A stretch of 27,533 nucleotides of DNA from a virus, in IMG/VR virus record IMGVR_UViG_3300025769_015018, positions 1-27,533 of that record; one strand, written 5' to 3'. The position numbers and the translations under genes were made by a program. The notes below the pieces were generated by a model. It was not told where the DNA came from, did not search any database, and saw only the letters and a list, made by a program, of their open reading frames with translations. Below, one piece after another: positions 1 to 6,901 of this stretch (the stretch's first letter is position 1; each line of letters starts with the position of its first letter).

Positions 1-69
1 ATCAATCTTGGCAAGTAGCCAAGCGTCAGATTTGTATCTAAGTAGGGGTTTTAATTGTCCAGCCGCCAT
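1..69 (-). CDS. Start of an unidentified phage gene downstream of terL (partial)
   Basis: An open frame starts with ATG at 69, 21 bases after the terminase stop, and runs off the window at base 1, giving 23 residues beginning MAAGQLKPLL and ending LLAKID. The position after the large terminase is where small head-joining (gpW-like) or portal genes usually lie, but the visible residues do not identify a family. No strong ribosome binding site is seen. A competing ATG at 73 stops after 11 codons. Seen: the open frame. Inferred: that it is a real gene. Confidence 0.45.
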   Translation of the reverse strand, partial: MAAGQLKPLLRYKSDAWLLAKID

Positions 70-90
70 TCATAGGACTGGCGATCAAGA

Positions 91-1839
91 CTAAACCTCG
101 CCAGAGCCAAAGCACCCCATGACAATGGCCGCAGCCACCTGCATACATTCGCAATCAAGAGCGTGATTTTCGCGAAACTTTTTCCACATCAAGACGGTGT
201 TTCCGTGTCGATCAATCGATTCTGTCTTCCGCTCTCCGTTGACTTGCTTCTGATAGGCTTCCGTCTGTTCGCCGACATCACAAGCAAGCCACTCAGCGCC
301 CTTGCCCTCTTTCAGGGTTGCCAGAATGTCTTTAACCGTGGGGTTCGACCACCGAAAGAGTAGAACAATCGGAGAGTTGCGAGAGATCGAAACCTTGACC
401 TTGTTTGATACTGGCCGACGCCTCTTGAGCTTCCGCTTGCCTTTGGTCTCACTGATTAGATAGTCTGAGGTGTCCTCCCCTTGCATCATCGTCCAGCCAT
501 ACTTGGAGCAAGCCGCCGCTACTTCGTCTGGCTTGTACATGCGATCCACAAACACTAATCCGCTTTTAACTCCGCTCTGCTCACGTATCTCTTCGACCTC
601 TTCGAAGCTTTTCGGCCTCTCGTATCGAACCAACCTAGACCTGCCGTCTCTGGACCATTGGCGAACGCAAACCCAAAAGTCAGCCAAGTATTGCTGACAA
701 TCTACAGTTATAAAGGTGAACGCTTGGTCATCCCACTCGACGCTTGGATCGTAATCATCAAGAGCCAAATCCTTGATTTTAACATAGCGCTCCTCAACCC
801 AAGGTTGACCAAGCTGAAGGTTAACGAACTCTTGCAATGGTGTAGTATAGCCTGTCTTTGCCTGCTGGCTGGCTCGAATGAACTCCTCAACCAAGTCTTC
901 CCAAGAGCAAACCGAAGGCGGAAGGCAGAGAGCCGTAAAACGAAAAGACCGGTTCCTCTCGTTGGCTCCTGGATTCTTTGCGACGTACCGCCCCCCGTTG
1001 TTCATTCGCCTCGACGTGCCAGCAGTGTGCTTGTGAGCATGACCGCATTCAGGACATTCTAGTCTGACAGTCTTCCGAACCTCCTTGAAGTTCCATTTTC
1101 CGTCTGGCCTAGTGGTCTCGTTTTCGTCCCATTTGATAATCTCCGAGAAATCAGGCTCGATCATTCCTCCACACCCCAAGCATTCAAAGTTCCACTCCTC
1201 TTGGCTCCCTTGCTCCCACTCCGCGCAAAAGTCATCGCCAGCAAGCTTTGGCGTTGACTCATAGACCCTCTTCCGATCTGACCAACGAGTTGTTCTCTTC
1301 TTGGATCTTTGGACATTGCCAGGACTCCAGGCCGAAACCTCAGTGCCAAAGATATAGCGGATCGAGTGAGACCGCAGGAACGAATCGTTGGCTGGACCCA
1401 TCATCACAGTTGCTTGCGGGAATTTGATCTTCAGCTTTTTCTTGCCGTTTCGATTGTCCGGCATCACTCGAGCCAATGCGGGGCACGACTCAAGAACGGG
1501 GTTGATTTTGTTCTCTGCCAAGTTCTCGAGCGAGTCGCCAGCGTCAGAAATCACCATCGTTGGCCCTGGATCTTCCGCTAATGCCCAAGCAACCCCGCCC
1601 TGAATCACGGTAGTCTTGCCCAACTGAGCGCCAGACATAATCGTTAACTGCATGATTGCCGGATCCGTAATGCAACTCAAAGGCTCCCGAAGCCAAGGAG
1701 TCTCAGAGATCACGAACTTGCCGCCATAGGGTGAATCCTTCAGCGTGATATTGTCGTGCATCCAATCCCACAATGGAGCCTCATCAGGCAAGCGGAAGCG
1801 GCTTGCAACTTCCTTCTCGAACAGCTCAACAGCTTTCAT
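91..1839 (-). CDS. terL: Terminase large subunit, lambda gpA family
   Basis: The DNA-packaging motor: an N-terminal ATPase drives DNA into the procapsid and a C-terminal RNase H-like nuclease cuts concatemers. Of 582 residues, a Walker A motif SGAQLGKTT lies at 69-77, and the Walker B position reads YIFGTEVSAW (162-171) with E167 but Thr where Asp is usual. YESTP (193-197) fits motif C. Two CxxC pairs (C220/C223 and C262/C265) form a zinc knuckle seen in gpA-type terminases. Candidate nuclease acids are D380 (FITVDCQ), D432 (VFVDRMY) and D562 (NHALDCE). The start ATG overlaps the terS stop as ATGA, so the two are translationally coupled. The length is close to lambda gpA (641). Very confident in the family. 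Confidence 0.95.
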   Translation of the reverse strand: MKAVELFEKEVASRFRLPDEAPLWDWMHDNITLKDSPYGGKFVISETPWLREPLSCITDPAIMQLTIMSGAQLGKTTVIQGGVAWALAEDPGPTMVISDAGDSLENLAENKINPVLESCPALARVMPDNRNGKKKLKIKFPQATVMMGPANDSFLRSHSIRYIFGTEVSAWSPGNVQRSKKRTTRWSDRKRVYESTPKLAGDDFCAEWEQGSQEEWNFECLGCGGMIEPDFSEIIKWDENETTRPDGKWNFKEVRKTVRLECPECGHAHKHTAGTSRRMNNGGRYVAKNPGANERNRSFRFTALCLPPSVCSWEDLVEEFIRASQQAKTGYTTPLQEFVNLQLGQPWVEERYVKIKDLALDDYDPSVEWDDQAFTFITVDCQQYLADFWVCVRQWSRDGRSRLVRYERPKSFEEVEEIREQSGVKSGLVFVDRMYKPDEVAAACSKYGWTMMQGEDTSDYLISETKGKRKLKRRRPVSNKVKVSISRNSPIVLLFRWSNPTVKDILATLKEGKGAEWLACDVGEQTEAYQKQVNGERKTESIDRHGNTVLMWKKFRENHALDCECMQVAAAIVMGCFGSGEV

Positions 1840-2309
1840 TCAAACTTAGTTTCCTGCAATCCGTTCAGGCACAAGTAAACCTGCTCCTTAAGTATCCTCT
1901 GAATCTCATGCGGTGGTTGACCTTCTAGCAATGGAGCCATCTTCTTAGGCATTGCCAGCAAGTGAGACCTAACAGATTCAGCCAGCGTCGCCATGCACTT
2001 CAACACGTCGCTAACTGGAAGTAGGTTTCGCACCTGGATATCAGTCTCGTTCTTGAGCTTGAGGATTTGCAATTCAAGTTTCTGCTCTTCAAGCTCCTGC
2101 TGCCTGGTCGTCCTGCCCACCCTTGCAATCTTTAAGTCCGAGACCTTCTTGACCTCATCTCGATCAAACAGATTAGCGTTGCCGATCTTGCCAACTGGCT
2201 CAAGTTGAGAGCACCAACCGCGCATTGATTGGATAGGCTTCCCGAACTCCTTCGCCAGCTCTGAAACTGTCTTGCCTGGTGGCTTCTTAGTTGCTTTCTT
2301 CTTTTTCAT
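1836..2309 (-). CDS. terS: Terminase small subunit, Nu1-like
   Basis: The probable DNA-recognition subunit of the terminase, which binds the packaging site and hands DNA to TerL. A Lys-rich N-terminus is followed by a winged-helix/MerR-like segment at about residues 12-60 (VSELAKEFGKPIQSMRGWC, then GNANLFDRDEV). A charged helical coiled coil follows at about 65-95 (QQELEEQKLELQILKLKNE), then a helical C-terminus for oligomerisation or TerL contact. The length of 157 residues is near lambda Nu1 (181). ATG at 2309 was chosen because GGAG sits 10 bases upstream; a TTG at 2315 is possible. It ends in an ATGA overlap with terL. The identification rests on the domain pattern and on adjacency. Confidence 0.85.
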   Translation of the reverse strand: MKKKKATKKPPGKTVSELAKEFGKPIQSMRGWCSQLEPVGKIGNANLFDRDEVKKVSDLKIARVGRTTRQQELEEQKLELQILKLKNETDIQVRNLLPVSDVLKCMATLAESVRSHLLAMPKKMAPLLEGQPPHEIQRILKEQVYLCLNGLQETKFE

Positions 2310-2325
2310 TTCCAATTATCTCCAT

Positions 2326-2676
2326 TCAATTTACTCCAAGCCCTGACCGCGTTATACGCTCCTCAATTTTTTTGCCGCAGTGTGGGCAATACTCATATGA
2401 GCCCAGAAATGTTGCGTCAGGCGCACACCCAGGCTTCCAGTAGTCGTTGCAAAAAAAATCGTTGGGTAAAAGCACCCTTCTCCACCGACACTTCTCCCCG
2501 CGTGGGATGCTGTTGTGCAGGCGGACGGCTTCTGTTGCTTGCTTGTGCTTCAGCTTATACAGGCATGCCGACCTACCGCAGAACACTGTGCTGACATGCC
2601 CTGCACCCCACGGCTTACGGACTACTTTACACGCGCCCCCACAGATAGGGCACGGTTTCAATTCTTGATTGCTCAT
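2326..2676 (-). CDS. Small zinc-ribbon protein, Lar-like N-terminus
   Basis: A 116-residue Cys-rich protein. Residues 7-14 read KPCPICGG, the signature opening of Lar-type (restriction alleviation) zinc ribbons, with further CxxxxC at about residues 33-38. A second knuckle near the C-terminus (YCPHCGKK) makes two likely zinc sites. Lar of the Rac prophage reduces type I restriction, but most Lar-like phage proteins are uncharacterised, so function is not claimed. Its first nine residues, MSNQELKPC, and the DNA around the start are repeated exactly in the gene immediately upstream. Confidence 0.7.
   Translation of the reverse strand: MSNQELKPCPICGGACKVVRKPWGAGHVSTVFCGRSACLYKLKHKQATEAVRLHNSIPRGEKCRWRRVLLPNDFFCNDYWKPGCAPDATFLGSYEYCPHCGKKIEERITRSGLGVN
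2651..2676 (-). repeat. 26-base direct repeat, copy at start of the zinc-ribbon gene
   Basis: Bases 2651-2676 are identical to 2916-2941. Each copy ends exactly at the start codon of its gene and encodes MSNQELKP plus the first base of the next codon region. The repeat suggests duplication or recombination at gene starts within this array. Confidence 0.9.
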
Positions 2677-2677
2677 T

Positions 2678-2941
2678 CTAAAATCCTTCGAACTCTGAAA
2701 GCTGCTCGTAAACTTCCTTATGCATCACATCCTTCGTAACGGTCTCCCCGCCGTCTAAGTCCTCGCCCAAAACAGGCTCTTGGTCGGTGACGTAGCCTTG
2801 GCCGTCGTATTCGACTCTCCACACCGAAATCAGAGAATCGTCGTAGTGCTCGCATCGTTCATGGTGGTTGGTCAGGTATTCAAGGTTGACCGTCCGGCAC
2901 CAGTTCCGGCATAGACACGGTTTCAATTCTTGATTGCTCAT
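2678..2941 (-). CDS. Small hypothetical protein with duplicated MSNQELKPC start
   Basis: An 87-residue acidic protein of unknown function. The start is shared with the next gene (MSNQELKPC), but after that it diverges: it keeps a Cys/His-rich patch (CLCRNWC, then HHERCEH) and ends in an acidic tail. This looks like an unrelated body fitted with a Lar-like start. The ATG at 2941 overlaps the preceding stop by ATGA. No family recognised. Confidence 0.6.
   Translation of the reverse strand: MSNQELKPCLCRNWCRTVNLEYLTNHHERCEHYDDSLISVWRVEYDGQGYVTDQEPVLGEDLDGGETVTKDVMHKEVYEQLSEFEGF
2916..2941 (-). repeat. 26-base direct repeat, upstream copy
   Basis: Identical to 2651-2676 and also ending at a start codon. 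A shorter match, GATTGCTCAT, also ends at the start of the gene at 4338, so three genes of this array share their opening bases. Confidence 0.9.
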
Positions 2942-3195
2942 AAAACCCTCCGCATTATCTCAGAATAGGCCCATCGCAGAGCTACTATTGAGGGTTTCCC
3001 GGTCTTCTTACTCACCATGCCAAGCTCTTCGACAATACGAGTAATAGTGCTGCCATTGCCGTAGTCGCAAACTAGCCTGAAAATGGCGGAGGCCACTAGC
3101 TTTCGCTGCCCTTCGATAGACTCGCTCGTCGGTCCAAAATTAGTCCCATTGAAAGCTTCTTGAATCTCCTCGTCTGTGGGGTCAGTTGTTCTCAT
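2938..3195 (-). CDS. Small hypothetical protein, helical
   Basis: An 85-residue protein starting MRTTDPTDEEI. It is mostly helical with a possible helix-turn-helix-like stretch (STITRIVEELGMVSKKTGK, about residues 49-67) that could bind DNA, but the match is weak. ATG at 3195 is preferred over the ATG two codons upstream because it gives the ATGA overlap typical of this operon. Confidence 0.6.
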   Translation of the reverse strand: MRTTDPTDEEIQEAFNGTNFGPTSESIEGQRKLVASAIFRLVCDYGNGSTITRIVEELGMVSKKTGKPSIVALRWAYSEIMRRVL

Positions 3196-3356
3196 TCCCA
3201 AATCCCTTGTTCTAAATCGAAGTCACAGCAGTCCTGGCTGCAGTAATCCTCGTTGCTCCCAAGCATTCCCGCCCAAAACCATCTCCCACACACTAAGCAC
3301 GGTTGAATTGGCATTCTTACCAGGTAGCGCCTCCATAAGTAATGGTTTCTTCTCAT
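3192..3356 (-). CDS. Very small Cys-rich putative zinc-finger protein
   Basis: 54 residues starting MRRNHYLWRR. Two Cys pairs, CLVC and CSQDCC, separated by about 16 residues form a plausible treble-clef or zinc-knuckle site, and the remainder is basic at the N-terminus and acidic at the end. ATG at 3356 overlaps the upstream stop as ATGA; a longer frame reaching 3401 would overlap the upstream gene by 49 bases and is less likely. Unknown function. Confidence 0.6.
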   Translation of the reverse strand: MRRNHYLWRRYLVRMPIQPCLVCGRWFWAGMLGSNEDYCSQDCCDFDLEQGIWE

Positions 3357-3835
3357 TCGATTTGCTCCTTGGCTTTGAATCTGGTGGTGATTGCCTTCCA
3401 CACGTCCTGCGCGTTAATGTCCTCATTCTTAGCGTCAACTAGGAGCCATTTAAACCATGAGCTATCGGCCGTATCTAACAACATAGGCACGCTCACCGTG
3501 TCAGGTTTGTCGCAATCGGGTTGAAGCTCCACGGCAGAACCGCAAGACTCATGTGTTTCTTCGTATGTCACCTCAACATCATCAACCTTTTGCCGGCAAT
3601 GCAGGCACCACCAGTGGTAGGTCTCAGCATCGGGTTGCTCGGCGGGTGGGCTTGGAATCATGTAGTGAGTGACGTTGTCGGTATAGACTAGCTGCCCGTT
3701 GCAATGGTTCCGAAACTGACCGCCCCTGAAAAACGCCTGACACCAAAACCCCTCATCAAACATGATCAGAACGTCGTCCTGAGTCCCGGGCCACGTCTCC
3801 GGCTTGTCTGCGTCGAATTTAATCCAGTTACTCAT
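3353..3835 (-). CDS. Hypothetical protein with DUF551-like N-terminus
   Basis: 160 residues. The opening (SNWIKFDADKPETWPGTQDDVLIMFDEGFW, residues 2-31 in outline) resembles DUF551, short phage proteins that begin W-I-x-x-x-x-x-x-P and carry V-L-V; known members have no assigned role. A CLHC motif near residue 78 and a later single Cys pair may bind metal. It overlaps both neighbours by ATGA. The family call is moderate and there is no functional claim. Confidence 0.6.
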   Translation of the reverse strand: MSNWIKFDADKPETWPGTQDDVLIMFDEGFWCQAFFRGGQFRNHCNGQLVYTDNVTHYMIPSPPAEQPDAETYHWWCLHCRQKVDDVEVTYEETHESCGSAVELQPDCDKPDTVSVPMLLDTADSSWFKWLLVDAKNEDINAQDVWKAITTRFKAKEQIE

Positions 3836-4338
3836 GCCTCGTAGCCTCTCATTCCGCTTAAATCCTTGTTAGCTTCCGCTAGCTGCCCTGTCAGTGCCTC
3901 AACCTGGCTCTCAAGGTCAAGAATACGCTCGTTCTTCAACAAGTCGGGATACAGCTCACAGAGCTTTTGGCGAAGAGTTATAGCGCCTGGTTGGTGCATC
4001 TTTCCGTGGATGATTTCCGACCACGGCCTGCCAGCGTCATGCCACAATTCGCCCACCCTCCTTGAATCGTCACCGGCTTCGAACAGTGATTTTGCCGCTT
4101 CCTCATCCCCGTCAAGGACAGCAGTTAACAGCCTCTTGGCTCTGGCGGTGGATTCTTCCGCGAGGCTGATAGGGGCATTTTCCTCCAACCAGTAATGGTG
4201 TTGGTCAAATACATCTGACATTAATGAGTCTAGTTGTTTCTTGAACTGATCCTTGTTGCCCTGGACAAACTTGGTGATAAGCTCGTCCCGCTCTTCGTCC
4301 GCTTCGTATTCGCCTAGTGCTTGTGATAGATTGCTCAT
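3832..4338 (-). CDS. Hypothetical acidic helical protein with C-terminal coiled coil
   Basis: 168 residues from ATG 4338 (MSNLSQALGEYEADEERDEL). Almost entirely helical by composition. The last 30 residues (LESQVEALTGQLAEANKDL) form a leucine-zipper-like coiled coil, suggesting a dimer. No family recognised. The start was set by the ATGA overlap with the small basic gene upstream; a longer in-frame extension to 4392 would overlap that gene by 58 bases. Confidence 0.6.
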   Translation of the reverse strand: MSNLSQALGEYEADEERDELITKFVQGNKDQFKKQLDSLMSDVFDQHHYWLEENAPISLAEESTARAKRLLTAVLDGDEEAAKSLFEAGDDSRRVGELWHDAGRPWSEIIHGKMHQPGAITLRQKLCELYPDLLKNERILDLESQVEALTGQLAEANKDLSGMRGYEA

Positions 4339-4451
4339 CTCGCATTTTCCTTTCGAATCTTCCGCATTTTGTAGTCCCAAACCTTTCGCCATTTGGCTCT
4401 ACGCTTCTCCCCTTCGTCGTATGTCTCCCCCTCTCGGTTAGGCTTTGGCAT
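4335..4451 (-). CDS. Small basic protein (38 aa)
   Basis: A short frame starting MPKPNREGETYDEGEKRR and ending RKIRKENAR. It is strongly basic, with many Lys/Arg and three Trp/Tyr, suggesting nucleic-acid binding or an unstructured peptide. It ends with an ATGA overlap onto the next gene, the same arrangement as real genes around it. The upstream frame stays open to 4510 without another ATG. It fills what would otherwise be a gap in a tightly packed operon. Confidence 0.5.
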   Translation of the reverse strand: MPKPNREGETYDEGEKRRAKWRKVWDYKMRKIRKENAR

Positions 4452-4456
4452 AATCT

Positions 4457-4513
4457 TCAGGTAAGTGATTCTCTGTTTCCACCAACGCCCGCGAATAAAT
4501 GAAGCTCATTCAT
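4457..4513 (-). pseudogene. Remnant of a DNA cytosine-5 methyltransferase N-terminus
   Basis: An 18-codon frame begins at ATG 4513, overlapping the upstream stop by ATGA, and reads MNELHLFAGVGGNRESLT then stop. MNELHLFAG-GG is the N-terminus and SAM-binding motif I of many phage C5 cytosine methyltransferases. After the second Gly pair the similarity ends and a stop follows, so only about 12 family residues survive. The likely history is deletion of most of the gene. A competing frame from ATG 4509, spaced 8 bases from an AGG, would give 23 residues ending DYAKA at 4438, so what is translated here is unsure. Confidence 0.5.
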
Positions 4514-4764
4514 TTCGCCTTTCCTGTTGAGAATACCACAGGGTCAGTCATGTCGAGAATTTCGCGGGCTAGCTCATCGAGTAGGCGGGCGTAAGTATAC
4601 TCCTTTATTACCGCTTCAGGGGCTCGATCAAATTCACTGTCACTAATTGCGATGCTAACATTCAAAGAAAGGTTTAGCTGGAAGTTTGTTTTGTTCTCCT
4701 TGACATCTAACCACTCTTTTTTGCTTACCATCCCTGCAAGCTTTTTACGGTTTACTTTTCTCAT
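4510..4764 (-). CDS. Small hypothetical protein
   Basis: 84 residues. A basic N-terminus (MRKVNRKKLAGMVSKKEW) is followed by a segment of alternating hydrophobic residues (FQLNLSLNVSIAIS, about 28-41) that looks like beta strand, then a helical acidic end. No family recognised. It overlaps the gene upstream by ATGA and leads by ATGA into the methyltransferase scrap. Confidence 0.55.
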   Translation of the reverse strand: MRKVNRKKLAGMVSKKEWLDVKENKTNFQLNLSLNVSIAISDSEFDRAPEAVIKEYTYARLLDELAREILDMTDPVVFSTGKAK

Positions 4765-5144
4765 AAGTAGCCCTTTCCTTCCATTATTCGCATCTTAACA
4801 ACTGACCGCTCTTTTGGTAATGACGCAACCAGCCCTGGGTAAATTATGTCACACGTAACCGTCACCGACTTAACTTTGACATGGTATCGTTTCTTGACCC
4901 AGCCAGGAGCCCAACGCTCTTTGACTGCTTCAATCCACCCGTCAGGGTAGGTGAAAACCTTTTCAGGCTTTTGCTCTGTCCAGACGTTTCTTGTGAGAGT
5001 AATAACCATTGCTTCTGTCTGACTGGTTACCTCCTCGTGAACTGAACCCGTTATTATTTGAGGGGCCATCCTATCAATAACAGTGTCGACTGCGTAGGTG
5101 ATCCGCCTCAATAATACTTCTTTATATGTTTCGTATTCCTGCAT
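4761..5144 (-). CDS. Hypothetical protein
   Basis: 127 residues with no recognised family. The N-terminal 40 residues are helical and the rest has a mixed alpha/beta look with an aromatic segment (VFTYPDGWIEAVKERWAPGW, about 63-82). AAGGAAC lies upstream of the ATG at 5144, so this gene has its own ribosome binding site rather than relying on coupling. Confidence 0.6.
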   Translation of the reverse strand: MQEYETYKEVLLRRITYAVDTVIDRMAPQIITGSVHEEVTSQTEAMVITLTRNVWTEQKPEKVFTYPDGWIEAVKERWAPGWVKKRYHVKVKSVTVTCDIIYPGLVASLPKERSVVKMRIMEGKGYL

Positions 5145-5158
5145 TCTAGCCGTTCCTT

Positions 5159-5662
5159 TTAAAGTTTCGTGAATCCTGTTTTATAACCAACGTACAAAGG
5201 GTGGTAAAACTCCCCTGTTTTGGTTGCTTTGAGATAGTAGGTTTTGTCACGCATGTTCCTGGTGAGCAGCTTGACGATTTCGCTTCGATTTTTAAACTTC
5301 CCATGGTTCCCCCAGGCGTAAACGACCTTTCCCGCCCTCAATGCGTTTGCGTATATAATCCGGTCGTTCCAGCGCCCCACGGGGTCTGCCTGTTTTTTCA
5401 TATCCCTTGGGTCAGTTGCTCTGAAGGCAAAGATGTTGAGCATTGTAAAAGATGACGCGCCTATGCTGTTGCAGCGATTAATGCACCGAGTGACCGTCGG
5501 GTCTGGCTTGTCGTGGTCGGCCGTCGATGGATTTAAGCAGATAAAAACAACGTCTAGCCCCTCCCCCTCAAGATCAACCCGTAAGGCATACCGGTATTTC
5601 ATGCAACCCGAATAAATAGCCTCAGCAAAGTCTCCCTTTTTTTGCACAAGATCAAGGCTCAC
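5159..5662 (-). CDS. DUF1643 domain protein
   Basis: 167 residues matching DUF1643 over nearly the whole length: the N-terminal YRYALR and VVFICLNPSTAD, then DPTVTRC, SSFTMLNIFAFRATDP and VYAWGNHGKF, followed by a C-terminal GEFYHPLYV segment. The family is common in phages and bacterial accessory regions and its biochemical role is not established; the conserved N-P-S-T-A and W-G motifs suggest a binding or catalytic pocket. The ATG overlaps the HNH stop as ATGA. Confidence 0.85.
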   Translation of the reverse strand: MSLDLVQKKGDFAEAIYSGCMKYRYALRVDLEGEGLDVVFICLNPSTADHDKPDPTVTRCINRCNSIGASSFTMLNIFAFRATDPRDMKKQADPVGRWNDRIIYANALRAGKVVYAWGNHGKFKNRSEIVKLLTRNMRDKTYYLKATKTGEFYHPLYVGYKTGFTKL

Positions 5663-6006
5663 TTTCTTGCCTCCCTTGTTTCAACTTGCAATTGACGTCG
5701 GCATTTTTCTGAGCATGTCAACCTGCCCGCCCTTGAGTATTCAAAGAGCATAGAGCAGACCTCGCAATGCTTGATTTTTTTATGCTCTCGCCACCTGTAG
5801 TTGGCGTCCTTCCTCCCGTGGCAAGCACGGCAAAGGATTTGAATGTTAGACGGGTCGTTGTTGTCTGGATTGTGGTCCTTATGGTCCCTTGTCAGGTCGT
5901 TTTTTTCTCCGCACTCTGAACACTTCCTCCCGGCCACCGAATACCGCTTGCGGCACTTCCTGTGTCCTGGGGTCTGCGCGTTTCCTTTTGCCCTGTCTCT
6001 TTTCAT
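5659..6006 (-). CDS. HNH endonuclease-type protein
   Basis: 115 residues from ATG 6006 (MKRDRAKGNAQ). An HNH metal-finger nuclease core runs from about 30 to 70: CSECG, then TRDHKDHNPDNNDPSNIQILC and RACHGRKDANYR, giving paired Cys knuckles, DH and N-x-x-x-L-C-x-x-C-H. A second pair of Cys pairs follows (CEVC and CSEKC), so two zinc sites are likely. HNH proteins near phage terminases can assist packaging or act as homing or nicking nucleases; which applies here is not known. The start was chosen by ATGA overlap; the open frame reaches 6123. Confidence 0.8.
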   Translation of the reverse strand: MKRDRAKGNAQTPGHRKCRKRYSVAGRKCSECGEKNDLTRDHKDHNPDNNDPSNIQILCRACHGRKDANYRWREHKKIKHCEVCSMLFEYSRAGRLTCSEKCRRQLQVETREARK

Positions 6007-6341
6007 TCCTCGACATCCTCCATTAAGTGCATAGGCATCATTATTCCGGCTACATAACAAAGCTTTGTAACCGCCTTTCCCTCGGTTGCTCCGTAGGCCA
6101 TGAATCCGTTCTCTATTAGCCATTCCCCCTTTGTGGCTATCACGTCATAGGGAGCCCTGTTTTCATGGCCTGGTGGGCTCCTGTAAGCTATCCATGGCTG
6201 CTTAATGTAGGCCGATTTCCAATAGGTGATCCCGGATTCCAGCGCGAACCTTTCCCTTGTCATTTCGCCCAAAGTGAATCGCTTTAAAGTAGGTCTTGGC
6301 GCAGGGGTTACCCCCCCAAATAAGTCAGCCTGCTCACTCAT
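6003..6341 (-). CDS. Hypothetical protein with N-terminal clamp-binding-like motif
   Basis: 112 residues of unknown family. The first nine residues, MSEQADLFG, contain QADLF, which fits the beta-sliding-clamp binding pentapeptide (QL[SD]LF type) used by polymerases, repair proteins and some phage factors. The rest is aromatic-rich (ITYWKSAYIKQPWIAYRSPP, about 38-57) with no known domain. It overlaps both neighbours by ATGA. The clamp role is a hypothesis from five residues. Confidence 0.6.
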   Translation of the reverse strand: MSEQADLFGGVTPAPRPTLKRFTLGEMTRERFALESGITYWKSAYIKQPWIAYRSPPGHENRAPYDVIATKGEWLIENGFMAYGATEGKAVTKLCYVAGIMMPMHLMEDVEE

Positions 6342-6901
6342 TGCTTATTTCTCCCTAATGCATCGCACATCGAATTCCAGGCCACAGAGGACTGGCGTGA
6401 GTCTTGATATGATGGACCAGACGCCCCGCACTCGGGACAGAGGGCCCTGTGCATCACTGGGGATTCCGCGCATGCTACTTTCATTTCGCATTCCATTTTC
6501 GCAAGGTTGTAGCAATGCGGGCACGGCTTAAGCTTGATTGATTTCCCGTTGTCGCTGGCTATTCCGTTTTCTAGGAAGAGAGATTCCAGTTGAACGACAC
6601 GCCTTTCGAGCTCTCCTATTAATACTGAGTCCCTGTCTTTGTTTATCTGTGCCAGGTTCCCTTTGTTGTAGATGTCGTTTATTCTTAAATACGCCCCATC
6701 TGCCTTGTCCATGGCTTCCCTGGCCTGGCTGCTGATGTGGTTCACGACCTTGACCATCTCTACGACCGCATGACCAAGACAATCTACGGCTGCCTCTGTG
6801 GATAGCTTTTCATCCAAGGGAGATAAGGCTAGCTGTGGGACTTTTTCACTCTCCCCTACGTCTCTTGTTACCAGCGTGACTGATTCGCTATTTTTCATCA
6901 T
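6338..6901 (-). CDS. Coiled-coil protein with C-terminal Lar-like zinc ribbon
   Basis: 187 residues from ATG 6901 (alternative ATG 6898). The N-terminal two thirds are helical with a coiled coil (LIGELERRVVQLESLFLEN, about 93-111). The C-terminal 65 residues match the Lar layout: KLKPCPHC, CPECGASGPSYQ and a closing VAWNSM. Restriction alleviation is known for the Rac Lar protein only, so this is a structural rather than functional match. It overlaps the previous gene by 14 bases. Confidence 0.7.
   Translation of the reverse strand: MMKNSESVTLVTRDVGESEKVPQLALSPLDEKLSTEAAVDCLGHAVVEMVKVVNHISSQAREAMDKADGAYLRINDIYNKGNLAQINKDRDSVLIGELERRVVQLESLFLENGIASDNGKSIKLKPCPHCYNLAKMECEMKVACAESPVMHRALCPECGASGPSYQDSRQSSVAWNSMCDALGRNKQ

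Noticed and set aside
4335-4392. N-terminal extension of the 3832-4338 gene up to 4392
   Set aside because: It would overlap the 38-residue gene by 58 bases; the internal ATG at 4338 gives the ATGA overlap used throughout this operon.
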